This document shows, piece after piece, positions 10,278 through 22,398 of a DNA stretch of 64,000 nt; position 1 is the stretch's first letter, and the number at the start of each line of letters is the position of its first letter. The notes beneath the pieces are model-generated. The model ran no database searches. It was given only the letters and a program-made list of their open reading frames with translations, and was not told the DNA's origin. Both the position numbers and the translations under genes were made by a program. The DNA lies in the NCBI GenBank assembly GCA_022393335.1, contig JAJEKB010021277.1, positions 2,232,382-2,296,381 of the forward strand, written 5' to 3'. This stretch comes from Macrotrachela quadricornifera. Taxonomy: Eukaryota > Rotifera > Eurotatoria > Philodinida > Philodinidae.

Positions 10278-11735
10278 ATGACAGCAAATAAAACGATCGA
10301 CGAAATTAATAATGAACTTGAAAAAGTAAAATATGAAGATATTAATATTAAAATTGAACTTAAAATAGGTACATTCATTCATTTTCTCGATGTAATTATT
10401 ACAAATGATAATGGTCAATTAAGAACATTTATTTTCTATAAACCAATTGAGGAATCTTTTATTTTACGATATCCATCAGACTATTCACATAATGTACATC
10501 CCAGACCTGGAACCGGTCCAGCTTCTTCGGATCGGACCGGCGGGTCTTAAGATGCAATTTATCCGGCAGGAATCGGCGGAGACCAGCAAAAAATCGGTCG
10601 ATCCAATCACAGGATTCAATCTGCAAAAACTAGAAAGTCAAAATAAGCAAAAAAAGTCGCTTTTTTATATTAGATGCCATACTTTAGCCTTGCCATAGCT
10701 GCGAATTTTCACAATTGCAGAAGACTAGTGGGTGATATAATATTTACAGCAACAGGAGATCTGTTTTCATATTCAAATAATGAAGATATGAGGTAACAAC
10801 AACTAGCCATCAGGAATTTCTCAGAGCCAGTAACAAAGTGTAGAAAAGTGAGCTCAAAATGTCGAACACTGAAATGTTTAGTTCAAACAATATTTAGCTT
10901 ATGATGAGTTATTAACTTTTCATGATCATAGTAGATCCGTTCAGCATAATTCGAGATCTTCACCATACGATGTGGAAAAGGAAATACAAAATTTATAGAT
11001 GAAACTTTATTGACAACTATAAACTTATCAGTAGAAACTGTTTACAGTAAAATTTTTTGATTTTTGATATCATGAAAATCAATAAAAATGAGATAAATAC
11101 ATTAGTTTAGCTTTCATTTCCTAACATTTGATAAAAATACCGGTCATACCGGTCTACACCGGTTTTTGCCGGTTTTAAAAACTCGACCAGAGCGGACCGG
11201 ACCGGCCGGTCCGGTTCCAAGTCTGGTACATCCTAATATCCCATATGTAGCATTATAACGTGCAGCTCGGATTTGTTCACAAGTCAATGATTTTAATAAT
11301 GAATGCATTCAAATTGAAATATCATTATTATTGAATGGTTATCCATGTCATTTTATTTCTAAACAATTCAATCGACTCTTTCGTTTAAATAATCCAATAT
11401 ATGTAATAAATCATTTGGATATACAAGTTTTACAAGATTTATACCAAACATTAGTATATCATCCTGTATGACATGAAAAACAACTTCACAATAAAATACA
11501 ATATCCACTTAAAACACCATTAGTGTTACAATCAAAAACATGGAACAAACAAAAAATGTATCCAACTTATTTTCTGATATTGATCTAATCATCAATTTTC
11601 GGAAAGAATTTTATAAATGGCGGAAGAAATACTGTGCATTTTGTGGATTCACAATTGAAAATAATAAAAGTCGACTAGCAGCAAATATAAAACGTACCCT
11701 TGAAAGCTCTTTCAAACATAAAAAAACATCATAGG
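10278..11735 (+). pseudogene. Penelope-like reverse transcriptase remnant, split by a MITE
   Basis: The frame at 10278 encodes the end of an RT of Penelope-like type: 'IGTFIHFLDVIITNDNG', then 'FIFYKP' and 'RYPSDYSHNVHP'. The rest, 'NIPYVAL', stop, 'RAARICSQVNDFNNE' and 'LLLNGYPCHFISKQF', continues at 11226 after a 724-bp insertion. The order FLDV, YKP, HP.NIPY, RA.RICS is typical of the C-terminal (thumb) part of these RTs. Stops (TAA soon after NIPYVAL, TGA in 'HPV*HEKQL') show decay. The catalytic RT motifs upstream and any GIY-YIG endonuclease are absent here. Frame continuity is lost after about 11560, where the basic frame 'FRKEFYKWRKKYCAF' (11540-11734) may be the tail of the same element. 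Penelope-like elements are abundant in bdelloids (Athena). Confidence 0.6.
10502..11225. mobile_element. hAT-like MITE, 8-bp target-site duplication
   Basis: The element begins 'cagacctggaaccggtcc' and ends with the inverse 'ggtccggttccaagtctg'. The same 8 bp, 'gtacatcc', flank it at 10494-10501 and 11226-11233. An 8-bp TSD with CAG...CTG-type ends is characteristic of hAT elements. The 724-bp body is GC-richer than its surroundings at both ends ('ccggt' clusters) and codes no transposase. It interrupts the Penelope-like RT remnant exactly; removing it with one TSD restores the RT reading frame across the junction. Confidence 0.85.
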
Positions 11736-12365
11736 CGGTATTAACAAAAATGCAACAATGATCAAAAACAGTACAACATCACAATATAAAATACAAAAAG
11801 AACAAAATCTGATTTACTAGTCATCAAGTACTCAAATTCCAACACAAAACCCTTTAAAAACAGAAATAACGAGTATTATTATATATCTCATGATTTTTCT
11901 TTGAATAAACTTTTTTACATTAAACATACTTTTACTTATTTTGAACTGTAATAAAACTTTACGCTGTAGATTAAGCTATTGCAATTCAAACTAACCAATA
12001 AATACCAACAGCTTTATGCAATTCCATTCCAAGTTTACCTGATGATGAATGAACTACGCTCAATTAGAAACGCGTCATAACTAGCTTAGAATTATCTTTG
12101 GAAACTCACTCTCACCCTCAATAAATGGATACTACTTAGATATAAAAACTAAGTGAGAGAAAAAAGTCGAATATCGTTCGCAATTTACAAGTCAAGACTG
12201 AAGGTGAAATACTACTCATTGGATAATAAGAAAAAATTCATATATAAATTCTGAAAAGGTACTAAACTGAACCATAGCTACTGATTTGCAAGAGCAATAC
12301 TTTTATTAATATTGTCATTGATTGTTGAAAAAGTATTTTCCATAAGATTACGAAACTTAACTACA
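11736..12365. other. Unassigned AT-rich stretch
   Basis: No gene, RNA or repeat was recognised between the RT remnant and the palindrome that follows. Confidence 0.35.
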
Positions 12366-12927
12366 AGGCGTCACAAAAGCCCGTCAGAAAACAAAATTTG
12401 AATAACTCATCATCACTCTAACCGATTTTCATAATATTTTCGCCATTTTATAGAACATTGTCTAAACTTTTTTTTCATATAAATTCATCTATAGCAATTC
12501 TTCAAATGTATCAATTGAAATTGAAATATGTGAAGCAAACCATTTCAAAACATGTACGAGTTGATTCTAAGAATTCTTCGTCTTAATCATTTTCATTTCG
12601 TCATTCATCGAATATTCTTCGACAAAGTCAAGCGCTATTTAGGATAACTTTTAGCGCAAAATCATTTGTTGATATCCTGGAAAATGTTCGATGACGAAAT
12701 GAAAATGATCAAAACGAAGAATCCTTAGAATCATTTTATACATGATTTGAAATAAGTGGGTTTATATGTTTCAATTGCAAATGATGAATTTCGACAACTG
12801 TTATAGATCGAATTACATGATATAAAACGTTAGAAAATATTCTATAAAATGACGAAAAGATTATCAAAATCCATTAAGTTAGTGACGAATTATTCAAATT
12901 TTATCTTCTGACGCACTTCCGAAAAAC
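12366..12927. repeat. ~560-bp palindromic foldback
   Basis: The left arm contains 'gtcagaaaacaaaatttgaa' and, further in, 'cattttcatttcgtcattca'. The right arm carries their inverses ('ttcaaattttatcttctgac' and 'gacgaaatgaaaatg'). The arms of roughly 270 bp meet around 12640-12660 with almost no loop. Divergence between the arms is moderate. No target-site duplication was identified, so its class is open. Confidence 0.65.
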
Positions 12928-12954
12928 CGATGTTTTGTCGTGAAAACCCATCCG

Positions 12955-13211
12955 AAAACTAATAAACTATAGTGCGTTCGATAGCTGAGACTTTGCTCTA
13001 TCTAAAGCGCTATAAATCAAAAGATCGAAAGAATTTTACGAAAATTTACATTTCGAAGTTTCCGAGAGACCTTGAGAAGTCTAGATTAGGAGGTTTTTGA
13101 AAAATCGATTTTTTTCTCGTGAAAATTTATCATACAACCAATAAACCATAGTGCGTTCGATAGCAGAGACTTTGCTCTATCTAAAGCGCTATAAATCAAA
13201 AGATCGAAAAT
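12955..13211. repeat. Two-copy direct repeat, period ~179 bp
   Basis: A ~75-bp segment containing 'tagtgcgttcgatag', 'actttgctctatctaaagcg' and 'ctataaatcaaaagatcgaa' occurs at about 12960-13030 and again at about 13138-13210 with a few changes. A less similar linker separates them. No coding potential. Confidence 0.6.
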
Positions 13212-14441
13212 TTTCGTATATTTGGGTGGGGGGGAGCCTTAACTGACAAAAAAACTGGATATTTTATGGTACAGTATGTGTTTAAAATATTTGATTGATA
13301 TGTAATCAACACGATACATATCTACCTGGAATAAGTATGATTTTTCATCTGTTTTTTATATTATTCTTTCATACATATAATATGATAGTTTTATGATACA
13401 ATGAATAAACAAAGTTATACTCGAAAATACCTTTATGCACAAATAATTTTATCTTTCTTTCTTTCTTTCTTTTTCATATATTCGAGAATAGAACAAGTTA
13501 TTTAGTAAAAAATCAATCGAAATAAGAATTCACATAGATGAAATCATTATTTTTAATTCTTGTACTATAAAAATAACAATCGTTTAGAATAAATCATCAA
13601 AATATATATAAATACATGGATCTCTATGTAATATTCCTGTTAAAATGAATGATATTATCCTTTTTTGAATAATTTATTATAAAGTTTTTATATTAAAATA
13701 TTAGTTTAATATCTCCATGAAATCTTTTATTTATTTATCGAATTACAAGGAAGAATCCTGAAACATATATTTAAGATTTCTTAATAAAAAATTAACTATT
13801 CTTAATTTATTTTTTTATTGACGAATGATTTTTCAGTAGAAAGATAAAATTAGAAATATTTACATGTAATAAACAATATTAATAATATCTAATTATGATG
13901 AAATAAATATAGAATAGACATTATCGAAATTTTTTATAGATAAAAATAGTATGATAAATAAACAACATGAAAATATGAAATGATTTATTTTCAATCATAT
14001 GATGTATATATATAATCTATACAAATTTCATCTTATAAATAGCCAACAATTATATCTACTCATCATTAATCTAAGAAGACGATAATATGATAAAATAACA
14101 ACAACAACATGTATTTATATTCAACATATCTATGGAAAAAGAAGCACAATATTTATTGTATTAATTTTATTTTATATGTTACTATCGTTATTAAAAAGAA
14201 TAAGAGAAGAAAAATTTATTCAAGTTATTTAATGAAATATATTCGCATAAAGATATAATGATTTATATTGATAATTTATATTTTGTTTGATTCAACAATT
14301 AGAATTAATATAATAGAGGATAAAATCTCAAATGATCTAAATGTAATTCAACCAAAATGATTTATATTCAAATGAACAAAGTGAATACTTTGTTATTCTT
14401 ATTGTCGAGCTATTATTGATTTCCAGAGAAATTTATATACA
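13212..14441. other. AT-rich spacer
   Basis: No gene seen. It includes a (ctttt/cttt)n microsatellite around 13450-13475 and a G-run at about 13225-13233. The rest is simple A/T-rich sequence. Confidence 0.4.
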
Positions 14442-14450
14442 TATATTTAT

Positions 14451-15379
14451 ACGTAAGTAAAGTTAGCCTAAGATGCGAGTAAACTTAGCCAGAATTCGTC
14501 CAGGAACGATTCCAACCGATTCCAATGGAAACCAGAGTACAACGTGATCAGCTCTATCGAGTGGTATAATTGGATTCACCATATCTCGAAGTATGTAAAA
14601 AATATTCGAGAAATACCAGTTTTTCACCATACACCCACATGGGTTTCTAGAGTAAAGTTAGCCAGGATTCGCCCAGGAACGATTCCAACCGATTCCAATG
14701 GAAACCAGAGTACAACATGATCAGCTCTATCGATTGGTATACTCGGATTCACCATATCTCGAAGTATGTAAAAAATGTCCTCCAATTGTTACTTTTACTT
14801 ACCTGAATTCTTTTCGATCATCAAATCAACTATGTTAAAGTTGCGAGAGAAAATTAAAGAAGCATCAGGCCGAAAACATACTAACTAAGTCCACTATATT
14901 TCAGAAAACTTCGAATCTAAAACACAATTACTTTTATATTAAACGCACAATTTTTTCCGAAAACAGAAACCCTGAAAATCAAATTACATATCAATGATAC
15001 AGTCATTCGACGGTCGGCAATTGTTCCAAATCTGATCATTACCATTTTAACTTTTTCAAATCACTCATAAAAATACATCAAATTTCAGAGTGCCTATTGC
15101 TAGATCTCATCGACATAAACCGTAAAATCTGTTCGAACTGCCTACAAGTGTTTCTACAATCGTTTAGGCTAAATTTACTCTTGATATCCATGTGGGTGTA
15201 TGGTGAAAAACTGGTATTTCGAAAATATTTCTCACATACTTCGAGATATGGTGGATCCAAGCATACCAATCGATAGAGCTCATCGAGTTGTACTCTGGTT
15301 TCCATTAGAATCGGTTGGAATCGTTCCTGGGCGAATCCTGGCTAACTTTACTCGAATCTTAGGCTAACTTCACTTACGT
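14451..15379. mobile_element. Mutator-like inverted-repeat element, 9-bp target-site duplication
   Basis: The ends are 'acgtaagtaaagttagccta' and the inverse 'taggctaacttcacttacgt'. The direct 9-mer 'tatatttat' flanks the element at 14442-14450 and 15380-15388. Long terminal inverted repeats with a 9-bp TSD are the mark of MULE-type elements. The left arm is itself duplicated: a ~130-bp block with 'aacgattccaaccgattcca' occurs at about 14478 and again at about 14655. The 75-codon minus-strand frame (15078-15305) lies wholly in the arm. No transposase is present. The right end lies only 42 bp before the start of the secreted-protein gene at 15422. Confidence 0.8.
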
Positions 15380-15421
15380 TATATTTATGTTGCTTTTCTC
15401 TTGTAGATTAATTGAAGAAAA

Positions 15422-15979
15422 ATGTTATATCGTTTGTGGAGTATATTGGTAATTACAATATGTATATTGAATTTTTTTAATTCAATATCTATTGTTACAG
15501 CTGTTGCTACCGTAATTGTTTGTAGAGATCAACCAGTAAAGCTGAATTATTCTGTACTATTACCGGCAGCAACAAATGGATATACAACAGTGCATGTTGA
15601 ATATAATGGAAACCTGACGGGATGTGAAGTGGCAGGTATACCAATTATCAACGCTAGATACTATTTATCAATGACATTGTCACAGGCGAATTGTAAAGAG
15701 GCGACATTTACCGAACTTAAATTTTCTGGCAATATCAATGAAGGTCTAGGTATTCTACCAAACCTATTTAATTTGACAGTCGATTTCAGTAATGGAGAAG
15801 CTTCTCGTCCACTAAATGCACCACAAACATTCACTGCTCAAGGGTATTTCGAAAATACAATTCCGATTCCAGCATAAGGAAACTTCACCTTTACATTTCC
15901 TCCAAGTAACCACCAACCAGGCTGTCAACAAGTTTCATTTGAGCAAATTTCACTCTATGCGGAATTAAATATTCCGTAA
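15422..15979 (+). pseudogene. Secreted protein of unknown family with one internal stop
   Basis: The frame from 15422 encodes a signal peptide or N-terminal membrane segment (about residues 5-27, 'LWSILVITICILNFF') and a compact beta-rich domain starting near 'TVIVCRDQPVKLNYSVLLPA'. A TAA at 15875-15877 ends it at 151 aa. The same frame stays open after the stop for 33 more codons ('GNFTFTFPPSNHQPGCQQ' to 'LYAELNIP', stop 15977-15979) and supplies a fourth cysteine to pair with three in the first part. This suggests a former ~185-aa protein. Recent nonsense mutation is the simplest reading; stop readthrough or a sequencing error are alternatives. I recognise no family. No intron is evident. 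Confidence 0.55.
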
Positions 15980-17699
15980 ATGACCCGTTACGTTTCTCAT
16001 TTGGTTAATATACTTGAAAAATAATTACAGTTTACATTTGACTGTACTTGTTAATATCTTTTTTTTCTTGTTTTTTTTTTCAATACTGTTTGAGACGCGA
16101 GTTTATTTAGCATTCAGTGTTGATTTTATCTCAGTAATTCTTATCATTTAATTATTTTTACTAATAAACAATCAAGCATATTCGATACTTATGGCAAGCT
16201 ATATTCACTGTAATATAATCATCAGAAAATACCAACCCTTCCTTCGCAAAACAAGACGCTGAATCTTCTATTATATTCAAACGTAAAATTTTCTCGTGAG
16301 AGTCTTGTATCATGTTTCACTGTTGTGCATAATTTTTAATTAAAAAAGTTTTTCAGATAGCTTTTCTGTGTTGAAGATTTGAGGGAAAATTTTTATGTTT
16401 CTAGAAGACCAGAGTAAATGTTGAACTTCCCAGGTCAAGAAATCTGATCTCTGAATCGTGTCTGATCCAATCGGATTGGATGTTGGATTGCGTTGGAAAT
16501 AGTCGGAATCCAACTTCATGCGAAAGGATTCCATCGGATTGAAACCATAATCCAGTGGCCCGAAATCCGATGAACATTTGACTGAGAAAGGTTCCTCTAA
16601 GATCCGACAAGAACTAATCGGATTCAAAAAAAGTTTCGACACTTTTTTGCCTTCGCACTAAACAATAATGAATACCTCCAAAAATAGGCACATTTATTTC
16701 TATAATGGTAAATATATTATATTTTCTATTATTCTTCATCCCCAAGCACTCGACCTAAAAACAAAATTCCCAAATACCTACTACGATATGATTTAACCAT
16801 ATTCGTACATCATACAAAACAACACATCATCATAATAAAAGCTATCCACTCATTAGCCGCTCAAAAGATTACCACCCATCCACCAGCTCCAACATCAATT
16901 ATTAATGAGACTAATATTATTCATTCAGATAACAGTCCAATGACCTATAAAAAAATTTATTACTAAAAATAATATTCGTCTATTATAGAGAAGATCCGAT
17001 AACCTAAAATAAATAAAATAAATATATTAATTAATAAAAATAATATTGATCATTATAATAAAAATCCTATGACCTAGACAAATAAAAGAAAAGATATTTA
17101 ATAAAAATAACACTTACCTATTATAGTAACAATCGTAAGGCCTAAATAAATAAATGCAAAAATATTTAATAAAAATAATAGTTATCTATTATAATGAATA
17201 TCCTACCCTAGTGAATGTACTGAGTGCAGGGTACCCGTATACTGAGGTAGCTCCAGCAGGATACTCTGCACAGGTACTCGAAAAGTCTTTTATAAATTAA
17301 CTAGCATAGATACTTTCTTGGGTACCCATATCAGTAGATTTACTGAGTGGGTACTTGTGTGGGTACCTATATCAGTAATTTTACAGAGAAAACCTCAACA
17401 AGGTACTTTATTTTTTGTTTACATAACGGATTATATGAAAAGAACACATCAATGCATTTCACAAAAAAAAATAAATTATACAAATTTATAAACCTCTCGC
17501 ATCGTTCAAAATTTTTAAAAATTTTTTGCTAATTTGAATGACAATTATATAATTTGAGGTCACAAATTTAGTTCAATGGCGATTGATGTATTTGTTTTGT
17601 GAAATGTCTGTCGAAGTATATAACTCAAAGTATCTGAGAAATCTTAATAAAAAATTATAAATTACTTAGGTCATATCAAAACTAGTGGCTCAGAGATTT
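15980..17699. other. Intergenic, AT-rich with tandem repeat
   Basis: No gene seen. It contains the degenerate tandem repeat listed at 16935-17205 and a stretch at 17215-17390 with five 'gggtac(c/t)' strings spaced irregularly. The two minus-strand frames near 16340-16640 are rich in repeated 'tcggatt' words and look like chance. Confidence 0.4.
16935..17205. repeat. Degenerate tandem repeat, period ~66-70 bp, four copies
   Basis: Copies are anchored by 'tattatag' or 'attataat' at about 16981, 17051, 17119 and 17187. Each carries 'aataaaaataa' before the anchor and a 'ccta/gacct' string after it. The repeat is entirely A/T-rich and non-coding. Confidence 0.5.
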
Positions 17700-18371
17700 T
17701 ATTTTCGTATAGAAGGCTTGAAAAGAATTTTCTTTTTCATGAACAGATAAAGCGTCCTTTGGTCTATTTTTCTATGCTATGTGATCACTATTCAACTAAT
17801 TGAATAAGAATAAAATAGAACGATAAGATCTATTTTTGTTGAAAACTAGCTGGTATCATCAGATTATAATACATGCAACATTTTTACATTTCACTTTATT
17901 ATCATTTAATACATGGTATTAAAAACAACAAAATATACAAAAAGTTACAGTGCGAAAAGCTCTACAATTCACAAAGAACAATTATAAAAATATGAGATGA
18001 AAAAAAATCTCACTTTCGCAATGTCGAGATTTGGTCACTTAGAGATTTACGCATTTTGAAAACTAAAAATTAGAACTATAAAATAAACGATCCTTTATAA
18101 ACTGTAGAGCTTTTCACACTACATCTTATGCTTGTATATTTTGTTTTCTTAATATAATGTATTAAGTGATGATGAAATAAAATGCAAAAATGTCGTATCT
18201 ATTATAATCTAATGATACCAGCTAGTTTTCAATAAGAAACAGTTCTTAGCGAAAGTTTTTTATTATTCAATTAATTGAATAATAATCAAATAACATAGAA
18301 AAATAGAGTGAAAAACGTTCTATCTGTTCATAAAAAAATAAAAATTTCTCCAAGCCTTGTATACGAAAATA
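17700..18371. mobile_element. Foldback element, 672 bp
   Basis: The left arm starts 'tattttcgtatagaaggctt' and the right arm ends 'aagccttgtatacgaaaata'. Inside, 'aaaactagctggtatcat' (left) mirrors 'atgataccagctagtttt' (right). The centre (17950-18120) carries 'aaaagctctacaatt' and its inverse 'tgtagagcttttca'. The same core is seen in the foldback elements at 9142, 33218, 55751 and 58025. No coding sequence. Confidence 0.7.
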
Positions 18372-19850
18372 TCGATTAATTCGAATATTTAGAAACCATT
18401 ATTAAATAAAAATAGTTCTCTTTCTATTGTTATTTCAACAAAATTTTCAAATGATAATTCAAGTTCTCTATCAAAACAAGATAATCGAATAATATTTGTA
18501 TCAATTTCAACAATAAGTACTAAAAGAGATTCTTCATCATTTAAATTACACACTATAATTCAACTATTATTGATCATACTTAAAAAGAAAATATTAATGT
18601 TTAAATATTAATTATTTTTAATGCAATTTTGTTGGAATATTGTACACAATGAATGAAAGATCAAATCTATTTCTTCAAAAATATGTTCGTAATTTATTCT
18701 TATTTTTTTTTTCTTGTCTAACTGATGATGAATTAGTTATATACATGAAAATAAAGCTGGAGAAATTTTTTTTTTCTTTCGATTCTGTCTGGATTTATTC
18801 TGTTCAACACGTGATAATCTAATAATAGCATTACTTATTTCACTATATTCTGTCTTCCATATTTATTTACACAATCTGTATAAATATCCTAATTATATAA
18901 TAAAAAATTTTTTATTTTCCTTTTCACAATTGATAAAAAGTATAATTATATTAATTCTCTTTTTCTATTATGAAGATTGTATGGCAAGTGAACCGTATTA
19001 CAAGGATTGATCAGTAGACGTTCTAACCGAACTTGATACATACACTTTTAATACAAATAAAAGGATTGACGCATCTATAAATACTATTGATAGTGATAAC
19101 TACGAGATAAATTTTGAAAATATTTCATCTTGTATAAAATATCCCAGTAAAATGCACTGATATATTTCACGTGTTACATACACGTGTTGTTTTTTCCTAT
19201 ACATCTGCTATTTTAATAACAACGCCACACAATATAGCATTTGCACTTAATGACCTTAAACAAATTCTATTGGTTAACATTAATGTCATTCGACTTCTTC
19301 TTTTCTCTTGCTTACAGTATAAAATAGACATATGTTTGCCACAATAAATCATATGTGAATTATAAATAACATTCGTATATTATTTTTAACACAGTTAACT
19401 ATTGTAACAAGAAAAAAATATAAGGTAATATTTTCAATTCAAAATTATTTATCTATATTTTGATGATTGAGAGTGTACTAATGTTAAATGAACTAGAGAA
19501 ATATATTTTCATTCTCTTATGTTCTATACATGAGGTTTTTTTTTCTATCAACATCATAAATAAAACATTTTTTCTTTCCTTGTCTAGTTTTGATGCTTGA
19601 TGTAAGAAAAAATTTGCCCTCAATCGTTCTGCATATAAAAGAATAAGACGAGAAAAATATTGTACTATAACTTATAGTATTCTTCTCTTTTCAGTTCATT
19701 TATATAATAGTCTTTCACCGCACTTTTATCAACCGAACGACAAAACTGGACGTAATAACCTATACATATATAAAGGATTTGTTCGTTATTTAATTCTACA
19801 GTATTCGGATTATTATGATATATTTTTTTTTGTAGTATAAAAATCTTTTA
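18372..19850. other. Upstream region of the GH13 gene
   Basis: No convincing gene was found. A 60-codon frame at 18640 lacks features. A TATA-like string 'tacatatataaagg' occurs at 19763-19776, about 80 bp before the GH13 start codon. A possible 5' UTR acceptor ('ttttttgtag') lies just before the ATG. Confidence 0.35.
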
Positions 19851-22316
19851 ATGGCTCCATATACATTCGAACTTTTTGCACCATACAATAAACAAGCTGG
19901 TCTTCGATTAAAAAATGCCAATGCACGCATGTTTGTATGTTATCATAAACGGTTCGCATAAGTGAGCTTGAACTTTCAAGCTCACTTTATTTTTAATTAT
20001 TAAAAATAATAAAATAGAGATATATTTGTATTTAATTAGGGTATGGATATTCCAATGGAATTTAATGAAAAAGATGGATATTGGCGTACAACAGTTAATT
20101 TAGCTGATGGTATATTGATTTAATTTTTTTGTTCATTATTTAATTTATCTTTTATAGGAATCTATCATTATCAATATAAACTAATTACAAAATCATGGTT
20201 TGAAAAAGAACCTGAACCAGCGTCATCTGTTTATACAAATGGAGAAATTAAACGTGAATATTTATTAGATTTTTATTTGTACATAATGGTTTTTGTTTAG
20301 CATCAAATGAAAATGAACAGTTAGTTGATAGAGTTGGAGATGAAGAAGCAACATTCACTGAAATTTGGTATACATTTGTTGATCCATATGCTACTGAAGT
20401 TGATGAACGTGGTTCTGACGATGCACATAAATCGGTTGGAATACTTAAATTAAAAAATGGTAAACAAAAATAAAATGCTTCATCTAATTGATATTTATTC
20501 AATTGTTTTTTTTTTGATAAGGTAAACGTATTACTGATGAATATGAATGGAAATATGATAATGCAGTTCCATTAGTTTCAAATGAAAAATTAATTATTTA
20601 TGAAATTCATATTGGAGATTTTTTTGCTAAATTTAAAGATGTAACTGAAAGAATGGATTATTTTGTTCAATTAGGTATCACAGCTGGTAAGTTCATGTTA
20701 ATAAATAAAAAAAATTTTTTTATTTAATTTAAATAATTTAGTTGAAATAATGCCTATTAAAGAATTTCCTGGATCAGTTGGATGGGGTTATATACCACGA
20801 TATTATTTTGCAGTTGAAAGTTCATATGGTACAACATATGAATTAAAAGAAATGATTGATACATTTCATAAAAATGGAATTCGAGTTATAATGGATGGTG
20901 TTTATAATCATGTAAATTTAAATATTTTAGTTATTTTTAAATATTCTTCATATTTTAGTGCGATGTTTCATCACCATATGCAGCAATTGATCATGACTAT
21001 TGGTATAAAAAGTTTTTTTTATTAATATTAATAGTTATTTATAAAAAAAAAAATTTAGGTATCATCATAATCCAAAAGATCCTGTGTATAGTTGGGGTCC
21101 AGTATGTAATTTATTTTTCTTATTTAAATAATAAATAAATTTTATTTAATAAAAAAAAAAAAGGAATGGAATTATGGAAAATATGATTCGAAATATAATG
21201 TTTGGCCTGCACGAAAATATATTGGTGAATCTATTCAATATTATATAAATGAATTTCATACTGATGGTATAGAATAATTTTTATATGAAATTTAAAAAAT
21301 TTTTTAATTTTAATTTTAGGCATTCGTTTTGATGCTGCTGGTAATATAAATTATGATGAATTTCTTAAAATAATTGTTCAAAAATCAAAAGAACAAGCAC
21401 GAAATCGGTTAAATAATGTCATTTTTTTTTCAATTTTGATGAAAATATTTCTTTTTAGTGGTTTTGCACCAGAATTTTTTTGTGTTGGAGAATATTTACC
21501 TGAACAACCTGAACATGTAATTTCTAATGGTGGTCCAGTAGATTCACTTTGGCATGATAGTTTCTATTGGAAATTACGTGAAGCTATTGTTTTTGATAAT
21601 ATTGATTGGGAAGAATTAAAAAATGTTATTGATGCTCGTCGACAAACTTATCATAATATTGTTGATGTTGTTAATTATCAATCAAATCATGATCATGATC
21701 GATTACTTGTAGAACTTGGTTTGATTAAAATAAATAAAAAAAATTTTAATTGAATATTTCTTATTTAGGTAAAGAACGTCAAATATTTGATCAAGATGCA
21801 TTTCGTCGTGTTCGTATGGCATTGACTGTAAAAGCAACTGCATTTGGTTTAATGATGATTTGGATGGGTGCAGAAATTGGTGAATATAAAGAAAAAACTC
21901 ATGGAGTTGCTAAACTTGATTGGACTTTAATTGATGATAGAGAAGATTGTTCAAATTATATTAATAAAGAACAACTTCAATATTGTCGAGATATAATTCA
22001 TTTACGTCAAGCTAATTCAGCATTAATATCATCAAATATTGAATTTTTTTTTGAACATATCAATGATAAAATAATGGGATGGTATCGATGGACAAATGAA
22101 TCATCTGATGAAAAAAATCATGTTATTACTATTTGTAATTGGTCAAAAGAGACAACATATGAAACATATGAAATTTTTAACGTACCATTAAATGGAAAAT
22201 GGTATGAATGGCTCAATGATAATAAAGAATATCTAGTTGAAAATAATCGATTAATTATTGATAATTTTCTTGATCATACTGCAAGAATTTTTATTTATGA
22301 ATCAAAAAAAAAATGA
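19851..22316 (+). CDS. GH13 alpha-glucan enzyme, branching-enzyme/trehalohydrolase-like, bacterial type
   Basis: Twelve exons join in frame to 609 aa: 19851-19934, 20040-20109, 20158-20253, 20301-20459, 20522-20686, 20742-20911, 20959-21002, 21059-21101, 21164-21266, 21320-21407, 21459-21718, 21769-22316. All introns are GT-AG and mostly 47-62 bp. Residues 1-70 resemble a CBM48-like beta domain ('GYWRTTVNLADGIYHYQYK'). The (beta/alpha)8 part begins near 'LIIYEIHIGDFF'. The GH13 conserved regions are present: I 'MDGVYNH' (about 241-248), II 'IRFDAAGNI' with nucleophile Asp316, III 'FFCVGEYLPE' with acid/base Glu352, and IV 'SNHDHDR' with Asp419. The Asp-Glu-Asp triad is therefore intact. A beta-sandwich C-domain follows to 'DHTARIFIYESKKK'. 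The text resembles bacterial glucan-branching or malto-oligosyltrehalose enzymes more than animal amylase, suggesting ancient transfer followed by intron gain. The exact reaction (branching, hydrolysis or trehalose release) is not decidable here. The 47-bp intron at 20254-20300 and the GTTTGA donor at 21719 are my least certain junctions. Confidence 0.85.
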
Positions 22317-22392
22317 TTAATTTGTTAATTTAATCTAGCTCAGGTGTTAAATAGTACTTTTTTCTTTTTTATTTACTTCTTATTCTTGCACT

Positions 22393-22398
22393 AATAAA
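22393..22398 (+). terminator. Possible polyadenylation signal of GH13 gene
   Basis: AATAAA about 77 bp after the stop codon, in AT-rich DNA where such hexamers occur by chance. Confidence 0.2.

Noticed and set aside
16340..16642. Minus-strand 100-codon frame rich in 'SDWIRHDSE'-like text
   Set aside because: It arises from repeated 'atcggatt/gattcc' words in a low-complexity stretch, and two overlapping frames are equally open.
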